Below, piece by piece: positions 9,689-18,811 of a stretch of DNA of 64,000 bases. Numbering within the stretch: position 1 is the first letter of the stretch; every line of letters begins with the position of its first letter. Source of the stretch: VAZQ01 sp963840535. Lineage in GTDB: Bacteria > Pseudomonadota > Alphaproteobacteria > Rhizobiales > Xanthobacteraceae. The stretch covers positions 368,370 through 432,369 of the forward strand of contig CAWIZJ010000060.1 of NCBI GenBank assembly GCA_963840535.1, given 5' to 3'. The notes under the pieces were generated by a model. It had not been told where the DNA came from. It was given only the letters and a program-made list of their open reading frames with translations, and made no database searches. The translations under genes were made by a program, and so were the position numbers.

Positions 9689-10750
9689 TCATGCCGTTGC
9701 GGCGCGCTGCAGCCTCTCGGCGACACGCGGGGCGAAATAGCTGAGCACCCCGGCGGCGCCCGCGCGCTTGAACGCAATCAAGCTTTCCATCATCGACTTG
9801 TCGGCGTCGAGCCAGCCGTTCTGTGCCGCCGCCATGATCATCGAATACTCCCCCGAGACCTGGTACGCGAAGGTCGGCACTTCGAAGGTGTCGCTCACGC
9901 GCCGCAGGATGTCGAGATAGGGCATGCCGGGCTTGACCATGACCATGTCGGCGCCTTGCGCGATGTCGAGCTCGACCTCGCGCAACGCCTCGTCGGAGTT
10001 TCCGGGATCCATCTGGTAGGTCCGCTTGTCGCCGACGAGGGTGGCGGACGAGCCGACGGCATCGCGGAACGGACCGTAGAAGGCGGAGGCGTATTTCGCC
10101 GCATAGGCCATGATGGACACGTCGCCGAAATCGGAATCGTCGAGGCCGGTACGAATGGCGCCCACCCGTCCATCCATCATGTCGGAGGGCGCGATGATGT
10201 CGCAACCGGCCTCGGCCTCGATCAGCGCCTGCCTGACCAGAACCTCGACGGTCTCGTCGTTGAGGATGACCCCGTCACGAACGAGCCCGTCGTGACCGTG
10301 GCTGGTGTAGGGATCGAGGGCGACGTCGCACAGCACGCCCAGCTCGGGGACCTCGCTCTTGATCGCCCGGATGGCGCGACAGACCAGGTTGTCCGGATTG
10401 AGCGCCTCGCTGCCGTCCGCGTCACGCAAAGCGGGCTCGGTATAGGGGAACAGGGCGAGGCATGGAATGGCGAGCCGGGCGGCGCGCTCGGCGTCGCGCA
10501 CGGCCTCGTCGACCGAGACCCGCTCGACCCCCGGCATGGAGGCGATCGGAACGCGCGTCCTGCTGCCGTCGACCAGAAACAGCGGCCAGATCAGATCGTC
10601 GGCGGCGAGCGCGTTCTCGCGGACCATTCTGCGGATCCAATCGGCCTTGCGATTGCGGCGGGGACGGGCCGCGAGGTCGAGACGCGTCGCGGGTCGCGCC
10701 TCGACCGGGGCGAGGCGAGTTTCGATCGGTCGGCCGTACTTGATCGCCAT
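9689..10750 (-). CDS. hemB: Delta-aminolevulinic acid dehydratase (porphobilinogen synthase)
   Basis: Condenses two molecules of 5-aminolevulinate to porphobilinogen in cytoplasmic haem and tetrapyrrole synthesis. The 353-residue protein begins MAIKYGRPIETRLAPVEARP; the open frame upstream of that is antisense to the divergent gene, so I use the ATG at 10750. It shows DLIWPLFLVDG, CDVALDPYTSHGHDG, IAPSDMMDGRVGAIR, the Schiff-base lysine region MVMVKPGMPYLDI, and the final VSGEYSMIMAAAQNGW block. All the main family blocks are present and unbroken. It is divergent from an acyl-CoA dehydrogenase, with about 130 bases between the starts. Confidence 0.96.
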   Translation of the reverse strand: MAIKYGRPIETRLAPVEARPATRLDLAARPRRNRKADWIRRMVRENALAADDLIWPLFLVDGSRTRVPIASMPGVERVSVDEAVRDAERAARLAIPCLALFPYTEPALRDADGSEALNPDNLVCRAIRAIKSEVPELGVLCDVALDPYTSHGHDGLVRDGVILNDETVEVLVRQALIEAEAGCDIIAPSDMMDGRVGAIRTGLDDSDFGDVSIMAYAAKYASAFYGPFRDAVGSSATLVGDKRTYQMDPGNSDEALREVELDIAQGADMVMVKPGMPYLDILRRVSDTFEVPTFAYQVSGEYSMIMAAAQNGWLDADKSMMESLIAFKRAGAAGVLSYFAPRVAERLQRAATA

Positions 10751-10880
10751 GGCGCATTCTCCTGACGCCGTCCTTCTTATCGGTTCCCGGCGCCATCCGC
10801 CACCGTGACCGCCGGTCGCTCCGCCCGGGTTGGCCACGCCCGGTTCCGGTGCAATAGTCGGCGCGATGAAGGGGGCGGCG

Positions 10881-12020
10881 ATGGATTTCGACCTCAGCGA
10901 TGAGCAGCGCGCCATCAAGGACACCGCCCGCGCCTTCGCGCACAACGAGATGTTGCCGTTTGCCGAGCGCTGGGACGAGGACGAACACTTTCCCGCAGAC
11001 GCCCTGAGGCAGGCGGCGGCCCTCGGTTTCGGCGGTATCTATGTGAGCGCCGATGTCGGCGGCTCCGCGCTCTCGCGTCTCGATGCCGCGATCATTTTCG
11101 AGGAGCTGGCGCAGGGCTGCCCTTCGACCGCCGCCTACATCTCGATCCACAACATGGTGGCGTGGATGATCGATGCCCATGCTTCGAACGAGCTGCGGTT
11201 GCGCCTACTTCCCGATCTCTGCAGCATGGCGCGGTTTGCCAGCTATTGCCTGACCGAGCCGGATGCGGGTTCGGACGCCGCCAGCCTCGAGACCCGCGCC
11301 GTGCGCCAGCACGATCAATATGTGCTCGACGGTACCAAGGCCTTCATCTCGGGTGCCGGGACGTCCGACGTCTACCTGGTGATGGCGCGCACCGGGGAAG
11401 GCGGAGGGCGCGGCATTTCCTGCTTCCTGGTGGAGAACGGCACGCCAGGCCTCAGCTTCGGCGCTCGCGAGAAAAAGCTCGGCTGGCATTCGCAACCGAC
11501 CGCCATGGTGATCCTCGAGCACTGTCGCGTTCCGGCGGCCAACCGCATCGGCACCGAAGGTCAGGGGTTCAAGATCGCCATGAGCGGGCTCGATGGCGGG
11601 CGGCTCAACATCGCGGCCTGCTCGCTGGGCGGTGCCCAGTTCTGCTTCGATCGCACCGTCGGCTATATGAAGGAACGAAGGCAGTTCGGGAGCCGGCTCG
11701 CCGACTTTCAGGCGCTCGGCTTCCGCATCGCCGATTATGCAACCGAGCTCGAGGCGGCGCGGCTGTTGCTGTATCGCGCGGCATCGGCTCTCGACCGTCG
11801 CGAGCCAGGTGCGGCGCGGTTCGCGGCCATGGCCAAGCGGCTGGCGACCGATACCGGGTTCGAGGTCGTCAATGGCTGCCTGCAGCTGCACGGCGGCTAC
11901 GGCTACCTGCGCGATCATCCGATCGAGCGCGTGCTGCGGGACCTGCGCGTGCACCAGATCCTCGAAGGCACCAACGAGGTGATGCGGTTGATCATAAGCA
12001 GGGATATGTTGGGCAATTGA
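10881..12020 (+). CDS. Acyl-CoA dehydrogenase, probable isobutyryl-CoA dehydrogenase
   Basis: FAD-dependent enzyme that introduces a 2,3-double bond into an acyl-CoA. The start MDFDLSDEQRAIKDTARAFA at 10881 has AAGGGGGCG upstream. Family landmarks are CLTEPDAGSDAASLETRAVR (flavin and substrate loop), RRQFGSRLADFQALGFRIAD, LQLHGGYGYLRDHPIERVLR and the C-terminal HQILEGTNEVMRLIISRDML. The following gene starts 22 bases later and encodes a 3-hydroxyisobutyryl-CoA hydrolase-like protein, and a 3-hydroxyisobutyrate dehydrogenase lies 2 kb on. This context suggests isobutyryl-CoA from valine as the substrate; that assignment is inference from the neighbours. Confidence 0.92.
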   Translation: MDFDLSDEQRAIKDTARAFAHNEMLPFAERWDEDEHFPADALRQAAALGFGGIYVSADVGGSALSRLDAAIIFEELAQGCPSTAAYISIHNMVAWMIDAHASNELRLRLLPDLCSMARFASYCLTEPDAGSDAASLETRAVRQHDQYVLDGTKAFISGAGTSDVYLVMARTGEGGGRGISCFLVENGTPGLSFGAREKKLGWHSQPTAMVILEHCRVPAANRIGTEGQGFKIAMSGLDGGRLNIAACSLGGAQFCFDRTVGYMKERRQFGSRLADFQALGFRIADYATELEAARLLLYRAASALDRREPGAARFAAMAKRLATDTGFEVVNGCLQLHGGYGYLRDHPIERVLRDLRVHQILEGTNEVMRLIISRDMLGN

Positions 12021-12042
12021 GAACCTCGACGATAGTCGCGCG

Positions 12043-13101
12043 ATGAGCTTTCTGCCCGACATCCTGTTCGAGCGCCGCGGTGCTGCGGGCGTGGTGGCTC
12101 TCAATCGGCCTGGCGCGCTCAATGCGGTGTCGCACGCCATGGTGCTGATGCTGGCGCAACAGCTGTCCGAGTGGGAGGGCGATCCGGCGGTCACGCGCGT
12201 CGTCATCACCGCCAATGGCACCCGCGCTTTCTCGGCGGGCGGCGATTTGCGTGCGCTCTACGATCTCGGTCGTGCCGGTCGCCATGACGAGGCGCTCGCC
12301 TTTTTCCGCGACGAGTACGCCCTCAATGCCCGCATCAAGCGCTATCGCAAGCCGTACATTGCGCTCATCGACGGGATCGTCATGGGCGGCGGTGTCGGCG
12401 TTTCGGTGCACGGCTCGCATCGCGTCGCCGGCGACAAATTCGTGTTCGCAATGCCCGAGGTCGGCATCGGCTTCTTTCCCGACATCGGGGCGACCTGGTT
12501 CCTGCCGCGCTTGCCGGGCGAGCTCGGCACCTATTGCGCACTGACGGGCGAGCGTCTCGATGCCGCCGACGGTGCTTGCGCCGGCGTCGCCACCCACCGG
12601 ATTCCCTCGCAGAGGTTTCCCGCACTGCTCGATGCCTTGTGCAGCGAGGTCTCGGTCGATGCGCTGCTCGGCGCATTCGCCGAACCGGCAGGGACGGGGC
12701 CGGTAACGGCGGCCCGGGCCGCCGTCGACCGCCTTTTCATGGGCGAGCGTGCCGAGGACATTCTGGCTGCACTCGATGCCGAAGCGGTCGCGGGAGCACC
12801 CGATGCCGCCTTTGCCTTCGCCGCCGCCGCCTTGATGCGCACAAAATCGCCGACGAGTCTCAAGATAGCGCTGGCACAGATGCGGCGCGGCACGAGGCTC
12901 GACTTCGCCGAGTGCATGCGTACGGAGTTCCGCATCGTGTCCCGCGTGGTGCGTGGACACGACCTCTATGAGGGGATCAGGGCGGTGATCGTCGACAAGG
13001 ATCAGGCGCCGTGCTGGCAGCCGCCGACGCTCGAGGCGATCGCCGATGCGGAGGTGAATCGCCACTTTGCGCCGATCGCGCGCGAGCTCGATCTGTCATG
13101 A
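12043..13101 (+). CDS. Enoyl-CoA hydratase/isomerase family, probable 3-hydroxyisobutyryl-CoA hydrolase
   Basis: Crotonase-fold protein of 352 residues, the length of 3-hydroxyisobutyryl-CoA hydrolases rather than of simple enoyl-CoA hydratases (about 260). It shows RAFSAGGDLRALYDLG, the oxyanion-hole segment IALIDGIVMGGGVGVSVHGS, and FAMPEVGIGFFPDIGATWFL with the catalytic acid of this subfamily. The role would be to release free 3-hydroxyisobutyrate in valine breakdown. It lies 22 bases after the acyl-CoA dehydrogenase gene, and its stop overlaps the next start (ATGA), so the three genes are one operon. Confidence 0.9.
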   Translation: MSFLPDILFERRGAAGVVALNRPGALNAVSHAMVLMLAQQLSEWEGDPAVTRVVITANGTRAFSAGGDLRALYDLGRAGRHDEALAFFRDEYALNARIKRYRKPYIALIDGIVMGGGVGVSVHGSHRVAGDKFVFAMPEVGIGFFPDIGATWFLPRLPGELGTYCALTGERLDAADGACAGVATHRIPSQRFPALLDALCSEVSVDALLGAFAEPAGTGPVTAARAAVDRLFMGERAEDILAALDAEAVAGAPDAAFAFAAAALMRTKSPTSLKIALAQMRRGTRLDFAECMRTEFRIVSRVVRGHDLYEGIRAVIVDKDQAPCWQPPTLEAIADAEVNRHFAPIARELDLS

Positions 13102-13538
13102 CCGATAGTGGGGAGCCGCATGCGCTCGAGCCGGTGCAGACCGGCGAACGCGAGGTCGAGGGCAGGAGGTGGTCATATCGGCTGGTGGCGTTCCTGCGCA
13201 TCATGGCGGTCGTGTCGTTGTCGAAAGGCCTTTATCATTGGGCGATCATCTGCGGCATCATCGCCCCGTACCCCTCCGGCTTCGATGGCTATCCGACGCC
13301 GTACCAGGTCGCGACGGTGTTCTTTGCAGTGATCGACCTGGTTGCCGGGGTGGGACTGTGGCTCGCCGCGCCCTGGGGCGCAGTGGTGTGGCTCACCTCC
13401 GTCATCTCCATGGCCGCGGTGGAAGTGTTGTTTCCGCAGATCTACGGCGGGAGCATGTGGGTCGCCGGGGCGGAGCTCGCACTCCTGGGAATCTATCTGT
13501 GGCTCGCCTTGATGGCGGCACGCAAGCAGTCCGGCTAG
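13098..13538 (+). CDS. Small integral membrane protein (DUF6163-like)
   Basis: The 146-residue product has a hydrophilic N-terminus followed by about four membrane spans (VAFLRIMAVVSLSKGLYHWA; VATVFFAVIDLVAGVGLWLA; AVVWLTSVISMAAVEVLFP; AELALLGIYLWLALMAARK). It resembles a conserved rhizobial family I know as DUF6163. The ATG overlaps the stop of the hydrolase gene (ATGA), so it is translationally coupled to the catabolic operon. Its function is unknown; co-expression with valine catabolism may be historical. Confidence 0.8.
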   Translation: MTDSGEPHALEPVQTGEREVEGRRWSYRLVAFLRIMAVVSLSKGLYHWAIICGIIAPYPSGFDGYPTPYQVATVFFAVIDLVAGVGLWLAAPWGAVVWLTSVISMAAVEVLFPQIYGGSMWVAGAELALLGIYLWLALMAARKQSG

Positions 13539-13746
13539 GCAGAACAGCTTGACCAACGGACTGCCCTAGCGGCTCATGCCTGTATCCGGCGGAAGCGGAC
13601 GTGCGGCCCCCGAGGAGGGAGTCCGGGCTTTGACCCCGAGCCGACATAGACCGGATTGAAATCCCGCAGCGCAGCAGTCTCCCCTCATCGGGGTGTGCTA
13701 TAGTTTCGGTCGGAAACGCACGGAAGGCTGCCCAGGGGGTGGTGCC

Positions 13747-14773
13747 GTGACCAATCGTCTTCTTCATAAGCGACGCGAGTTCATCACGCTGCAGCGACGC
13801 GAGTTCATCACGCTGCTGGGCGGCGCGGCGGCGGCATGGCCGCTCGTGGCGCGCGCGCAGCAGTCGACGATGCCGGTGATCGGATTTCTCCATGGCGCAT
13901 CGGCTGTCGCTTGGGCGGACGAGCTGCGTGGATTTCACCGGGGCCTGAAGGACGCGGGCTTCGTCGAGGGCGAGGACGTGGCGATCGTGTACAGCTGGGC
14001 GGAGGGTCAACTCGATCAGCTGCCGGCGCTGGCGGCCGAGCTGGTTCGCCGCCGAGTTTCCGCGATCGCCGCATTCGCCCCCGCCGCAGCGCTCGCAGCC
14101 AAGGCGGCAACCACGACGATCCCGATCGTCTTCATCGTCGGCAGCGACCCAGTCGGGCTCGGGCTGGTCGCTAGCCTCGCCCGGCCAGGCGGAAACCTGA
14201 CGGGGATCAATTTTTTCACGCTCGAGTTGGCGGCAAAGCGCCTGGAACTCCTACGCGAACTGGTGCCCACAGCTCACTCGTATTGCCATCCTCGTCAATC
14301 CGGCCAATCCTGTGAACGCCGAGTCCGCAGTAAGAGGCGGCGAAACCGCCGCCCGCGCCATGGGCTTGCAAATCCAGGTCTTCAACGCCAGCAACGGTCG
14401 TGAGATCGATGCAGCCTTCACAAGTCTTGCGCGCGATCGGCCTGACGCCCTCTATGTCGGCGCCGACCAATCGTTCACCCTCCGGCGTGTCCAATTGGTC
14501 CAATTGGCAGCACGCCTCGCGATCCCAGCGACTTATGCGGGGCGTCGTTTTACCGACATCGGCGGGCTGATGAGCTACTCGACAAACACCCCCGACGCCT
14601 ATCGCCGAGTCGGTTTTTACGCCGGTCGCATCCTCAAGGGCGCCGAGCCCGCGGACCTGCCGGTCGAGCAGTCGACGAAGTTCGAGCTAGTCATCAACGC
14701 CCAGACGGCTAGAACGCTCGGCCTCGAAGTTCCGCCGAGCTTGCTCGCCCGCGCCGACGAGGTGATCGACTAG
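13747..14773 (+). CDS. ABC substrate-binding protein (ABC_sub_bind family), one frameshift
   Basis: Exported binding protein with a GTG start at 13747 behind AGGGGG. The N-terminus carries a doubled twin-arginine motif: a 24-base in-frame tandem duplication gives RREFITLQRREFITLLGGAA before the hydrophobic core and RAQQ cleavage region. The first half ends in frame at LRELVPTA. A surplus C near 14275 then breaks the frame, and the correct continuation is TRIAILVNPANPVNAESAVR, ending in the family tail PPSLLARADEVID. The repaired length is about 340 residues, which is normal. It sits between the valine-type operon and mmsB and looks like an insertion into that cluster. Sequence error versus real lesion is undecided. 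Confidence 0.78.
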
Positions 14774-14966
14774 AGAAGCCTCCTTGCTGCGATTGCTCAC
14801 AGCCGGTATGGCACACAGCTGCCTAGGTTGCATGCGACGGCTTGTCCGCAGCTGGCGAAAGCTGATGCGCATCCCCGGCGCCATCCGTTGGTGAACCCAA
14901 CGAAACTTGCTAGGTTCCGACGAGGCGACCACGCAAGCGGATCGGCGCGCGGTGGGAGGAAACGAG

Positions 14967-15854
14967 ATGACCAACGTCGCCTTCATCGGGCTCGGCAATA
15001 TGGGTTTGCCGATGGCGCGGAATCTGATCGAGGCCGGTCACGCGGTGACCGGTTTCGATCTGAACAGGCAGGCTGCCTATCGGCTGGCGGAGCGCGGCGG
15101 CAAATTGGCCAACTCGGCGGCCGAGGCGTGTGCGGGTGCCGAGGTCGTGATCACGATGCTGCCGGCGGGGGAGCAGGTGCGGGAGGTCTATCTCGCGGAC
15201 GGCGGGGTGCTCTCGGTGTCGTCGCCGGGAACGCTGTTGATCGATTCGTCGACCATTGATGTCGAGACCGCGCGCGATGTGGCGCGGGCAGCGGAGGGGA
15301 CGGGGCACGCCATGGTCGATGCGCCGGTCTCCGGCGGCGTCGCCGGTGCCCAGGCAGCGACCCTCACCTTCATGGTCGGTGGGACCGGCGCCGCTTTCGA
15401 GCGCGCTCTTCCGCTGCTCGAGAAGATGGGCAAGACCATCGTGCATGCCGGCGGCGCCGGCAATGGCCAGGCCGCGAAGATCTGCAACAACATGATCCTC
15501 GGGGCATCGATGATCGTCGTGTCGGAAGCATTCCTGCTCGCCGAGAAGCTCGGCCTCGATGCGCAGAAGCTGTTCGACATCTCCTCCAAGTCGTCCGGTC
15601 AGTGCTGGTCGATGACCAGCTATTGCCCGGTGCCGGGGCTGGTGCCGTCGTCGCCGGCAAACCGCGAATACGAGGCTGGATTCACCGCCGCGATGATGCT
15701 CAAGGATTTGAAGCTGGCGCAGGCCGCTGCACGGGCGACGCGCGCCACCACGCCGCTCGGCGCGGGAGCGGCCGCGGTCTACGAGCAATGGGTCGAGAAC
15801 GGCGACGGCAGCGTCGACTTCTCCGGGATCATTCGCTACCTGCGGGGAACGTGA
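14967..15854 (+). CDS. mmsB: 3-hydroxyisobutyrate dehydrogenase
   Basis: NAD-dependent oxidation of 3-hydroxyisobutyrate to methylmalonate semialdehyde, the valine-pathway step after the hydrolase encoded 2 kb upstream. The 295-residue protein starts at 14967 behind GGGAGGA. It has the dinucleotide motif FIGLGNMGLPMARNLIEAGH, the substrate motif DAPVSGGVAGAQAATLTFMV, and the catalytic lysine in GNGQAAKICNNM. The C-terminal all-helical domain is complete, with LKDLKLAQAAA. The alternative, another beta-hydroxyacid dehydrogenase such as tartronate semialdehyde reductase, is less likely given the context. Confidence 0.9.
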   Translation: MTNVAFIGLGNMGLPMARNLIEAGHAVTGFDLNRQAAYRLAERGGKLANSAAEACAGAEVVITMLPAGEQVREVYLADGGVLSVSSPGTLLIDSSTIDVETARDVARAAEGTGHAMVDAPVSGGVAGAQAATLTFMVGGTGAAFERALPLLEKMGKTIVHAGGAGNGQAAKICNNMILGASMIVVSEAFLLAEKLGLDAQKLFDISSKSSGQCWSMTSYCPVPGLVPSSPANREYEAGFTAAMMLKDLKLAQAAARATRATTPLGAGAAAVYEQWVENGDGSVDFSGIIRYLRGT

Positions 15855-16060
15855 ATGCGCGCCGGGCGGTCTTTCGTCAGCATGAACGCGGTGTTACCGC
15901 GATTGGTCGACTTGTACGCTCAATCGAGCATTTACCGTTGCAAATAAACCCTATCTTTATCGTGTTGCTTAAACCGATTTTAGACCCTGCGGCGTAGCCT
16001 GGGATGCGAGCGGGGAACAGGGCCTCGCCGTCACAACAAGACAAATCACAGGAAGGCGTC

Positions 16061-16576
16061 ATGATGAAAGCCGTTGCCAAAGCGGTGGAGCCGGTCGAGC
16101 GCGAGGCCCGGTTCGAGCATATCCGACCGCTCTATCTCGAATCCTTGACGTTGGTCGAGCGGCTGCATCGCCGGCTGCTCGACGTGATCAAGGACGAGCT
16201 CGACCGCAGGAGCCGTGCCGATATCAATTCGGTGCAGGCGCTGCTGCTCTACAACATCGGCGAAAAGGAGCTGACCGCGGGCGAGCTGCGCACCCGCGGC
16301 TACTATCTCGGTTCCAACGTTTCGTACAACCTCAAGAAGCTCGTCGAGATGGGGTTCCTCGACCACCAACGTTCGCGCATCGATCGCCGCTCGGTGCGCA
16401 TCAAGCTCACCGACAAGGGGCGCGAGGTGCGCGACATCGTCGATGCGCTCTGTCAGAAGCACGTCCGGACCGTGGAGCAGGTCGGCGGCATCAATTCCGA
16501 CGAGTTCGCCACGCTGAACAAGTCGCTGCATCGCCTCGAGCGGTTTTGGACCGATCAGATCCTCTATCGTCTTTGA
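16061..16576 (+). CDS. ldtR: MarR-type winged-helix regulator, LdtR-like
   Basis: Cytoplasmic DNA-binding protein of about 170 residues. The winged helix is clear: ELTAGELRTRGYYLGSNVSY is the recognition region and LDHQRSRIDRRSVRIKLTDK the wing. I recognise close similarity to LdtR, known in Liberibacter and rhizobia as a regulator linked to L,D-transpeptidase and osmotic tolerance. There is an AAGG-type site (GGAAGGCGTC) just before ATGATG at 16061. The AT-rich stretch upstream (about 15900-15990) contrasts with the GC-rich surroundings and is the likely promoter. No L,D-transpeptidase gene is adjacent here. Confidence 0.85.
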   Translation: MMKAVAKAVEPVEREARFEHIRPLYLESLTLVERLHRRLLDVIKDELDRRSRADINSVQALLLYNIGEKELTAGELRTRGYYLGSNVSYNLKKLVEMGFLDHQRSRIDRRSVRIKLTDKGREVRDIVDALCQKHVRTVEQVGGINSDEFATLNKSLHRLERFWTDQILYRL

Positions 16577-16914
16577 TCGTCCGCGCTCGCACGCGGTGCG
16601 GCCTATCCAGTCTCCAGAGAGAGCATGCCCCTATCGGTCACGATCAGGGCATGCCATCGACCGCGACGTGCATCCGACCGTGCCCGACATGAAGGCGCTG
16701 TTCGCCCAATCCTGGTGCGACCCGCCCGCTGCGTGTCGGTCGCGATGCGGTATTCGTGCAACCGGGCTCCCGGCTGGTCGCGGGCTCGGATCGATCCGCC
16801 GGCGAGGTCATCGCTGCGCCCGCAACTTGGCGGTTGGGGCCCTGGTATGCTATCGGCCCGACACACCCTTCCGGGCGCGGAGGGGAGGACCCCGAACAAG
16901 CAACGTGAGGCTCG
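16577..16914. other. Gene-free interval between ldtR and glyA
   Basis: I see no convincing gene. A perfect 8-bp inverted repeat (GCATGCCC at 16623-16630 with GGGCATGC at 16647-16654) could form a hairpin just after ldtR, but it has no T-run. The rest presumably holds the glyA promoter. I could not recognise a folate or glycine riboswitch. Confidence 0.5.
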
Positions 16915-18219
16915 ATGACCGACCCGTCCCCCGCCCATGCTGCTGCGGCGAGCCTGTTCTCGACCTCCCTCGCGGATTCCGATCCCGAGATCGCGGACGT
17001 GCTGCGGCGCGAGCTGGGCCGCCAGCGCGACGAGATCGAGCTGATCGCCTCGGAAAACATCGTGAGCAGAGCCGTCCTGGAGGCGCAGGGCTCGGTGCTG
17101 ACGAACAAATATGCCGAAGGGCTGCCGGGGCGGCGCTACTATGGCGGTTGCCAACATGTCGACGTCGCGGAATCGCTTGCGATCGAGCGGGTTACCAAGC
17201 TTTTCGGATGTCGATTCGCAAACGTGCAGCCGCATTCCGGGGCCTCTGCCAACGTCGCCGCCTTCATGGCCCTGATGACGCCCGGCGACGCGTTCATGGG
17301 GCTCAACCTGGCCGCCGGGGGCCACCTGACCCACGGCTCACCCGTCAACATGTCGGGACGCTGGTTCACACCGGTGCCGTACGGGGTGAGGCGAGACGAC
17401 CATCGGATCGACTTCGACGAGGTGGCGAGACTGGCGCGCGATCACCGGCCGAAAGTGATCATTGCCGGGGGATCGGCTTATCCGCGCATCATCGATTTCC
17501 GCCGCTTTCGGGAGATCGCCGACGAGGTCGGCGCCAAGCTCGTGGTCGACATGGCGCACTTCGCCGGTCTGGTTGCCGGTGGTGCGCATCCGAGCCCGTT
17601 CCCCCACGCCCACGTCGTCACCTCGACTGCGCACAAGACGCTGCGCGGGCCGCGCTCCGGATTCATTCTCACCAACGAGGAGGATCTCGCCAGGAAGATC
17701 AACATGGCGGTGTTCCCCGGCCTGCAGGGTGGACCGCTGATGCACGTCATCGCCGCCAAGGCGGTGGCATTCGGGGAGGCGCTGCGCCCCGCTTTCAAGC
17801 TCTACGCGAGGAACGTGGTGGAGAACGCCAGGGCATTGGCGGAGGCGCTCAGGTCGAGGGGCTTCGACATCGTATCCGGCGGCACCGACACCCATCTCAT
17901 GTTGGTCGACCTGCGGTCCAAGCAGCTCACCGGCAAGGTGGCCGAGCTCGCACTCGGCCGCGCCCACATCACCTGCAACAAGAACGGGATTCCGTTCGAT
18001 CCGGAGAAGCCCGCGGTGACCTCCGGAGTGCGGCTCGGCACGCCGGCCGGTACCACCCGAGGCTTCGGCATCGCCGAGTTTCAGGAGGTGGGCGAGTTGA
18101 TCGCGGAGATGCTAGACGTGCTCTCCCAGAAAGGGATCGAGGATGAACCGCTCACCGAGGCCGCGGTACGCGAGAGGGTGAAGAAGCTCGTCCGCCGGTT
18201 TCCGATCTACGAGAGCTAG
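16915..18219 (+). CDS. glyA: Serine hydroxymethyltransferase
   Basis: Pyridoxal-phosphate enzyme that interconverts serine and glycine with transfer of a one-carbon unit to tetrahydrofolate. The 434-residue product has the expected order: ELIASENIVSRAVLEAQGSV, TNKYAEGLPGRRYYGGCQHV, PHSGASANVAAFMALM, the PLP-lysine motif VVTSTAHKTLRGPRSGFI, and TPAGTTRGFGIAEFQEVGEL near the end. It is complete with no frameshift. It heads the glyA-nrdR-ribDEH-nusB-thiL cluster typical of alphaproteobacteria; nrdR follows after about 96 bases. Confidence 0.97.
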   Translation: MTDPSPAHAAAASLFSTSLADSDPEIADVLRRELGRQRDEIELIASENIVSRAVLEAQGSVLTNKYAEGLPGRRYYGGCQHVDVAESLAIERVTKLFGCRFANVQPHSGASANVAAFMALMTPGDAFMGLNLAAGGHLTHGSPVNMSGRWFTPVPYGVRRDDHRIDFDEVARLARDHRPKVIIAGGSAYPRIIDFRRFREIADEVGAKLVVDMAHFAGLVAGGAHPSPFPHAHVVTSTAHKTLRGPRSGFILTNEEDLARKINMAVFPGLQGGPLMHVIAAKAVAFGEALRPAFKLYARNVVENARALAEALRSRGFDIVSGGTDTHLMLVDLRSKQLTGKVAELALGRAHITCNKNGIPFDPEKPAVTSGVRLGTPAGTTRGFGIAEFQEVGELIAEMLDVLSQKGIEDEPLTEAAVRERVKKLVRRFPIYES

Positions 18220-18315
18220 GCGAAAGGGGCGGGACGCCGGCGTACGAGGGGAACGAACGGCGATCGCTCGCCACTCGCCCACTTGCGTCGTCCGTCCCGC
18301 AAGGGAAATCCCGCC

Positions 18316-18798
18316 ATGCGCTGTCCCAATTGCGGCAGTCTCGATACCCAGGTCAAGGATTCGCGGCCAACGGAAGACTCCTCGGTCATCCGCCGCCGGC
18401 GCGTCTGCCTCTCCTGCAATTCCAGATTCACCACGTTCGAGCGCGTGCAGCTGCGCGAGCTGGTGGTGATCAAGCGTAACGGCCGGCGCGTCCCGTTCGA
18501 TCGCGACAAGCTGTTGCGCTCGGTGCAGATCGCGTTGCGCAAGCGGCCGGTCGAGCCGGAACGCATCGAGCAGGCGGTGTCGAAGATCGTACGCGAGCTC
18601 GAGAGCCAGGGCGAGAGCGAGATCACCTCCGAGACCATCGGCGAGATGGTGATGGACGCGTTGCGAGCCCTCGACGACGTCGCCTATGTTCGCTTCGCCT
18701 CGGTCTATCGCAATTTTCGCGAGGCCAAGGACTTCGAGGCGGTGCTCGACGAGCTGTCGGGCGAGGAGGACGACCGCCCGGGGGCGACGAGAAAGTGA
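18316..18798 (+). CDS. nrdR: Transcriptional repressor NrdR
   Basis: Repressor of ribonucleotide reductase genes that senses ATP/dATP. The 160-residue protein has the N-terminal zinc ribbon (MRCPNCGSLDTQVKDSRPTE and VCLSCNSRFTTFERV, four cysteines) followed by the ATP-cone (VIKRNGRRVPFDRDKLLRSV through EMVMDALRALDDVAYVRFAS). The start at 18316 is set by the zinc ribbon. Its place between glyA and ribD is the usual order in the group, although here a convergent monooxygenase gene lies between nrdR and ribD. Confidence 0.96.
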   Translation: MRCPNCGSLDTQVKDSRPTEDSSVIRRRRVCLSCNSRFTTFERVQLRELVVIKRNGRRVPFDRDKLLRSVQIALRKRPVEPERIEQAVSKIVRELESQGESEITSETIGEMVMDALRALDDVAYVRFASVYRNFREAKDFEAVLDELSGEEDDRPGATRK

Positions 18799-18811
18799 GG
18801 GCGCCGGCTTC

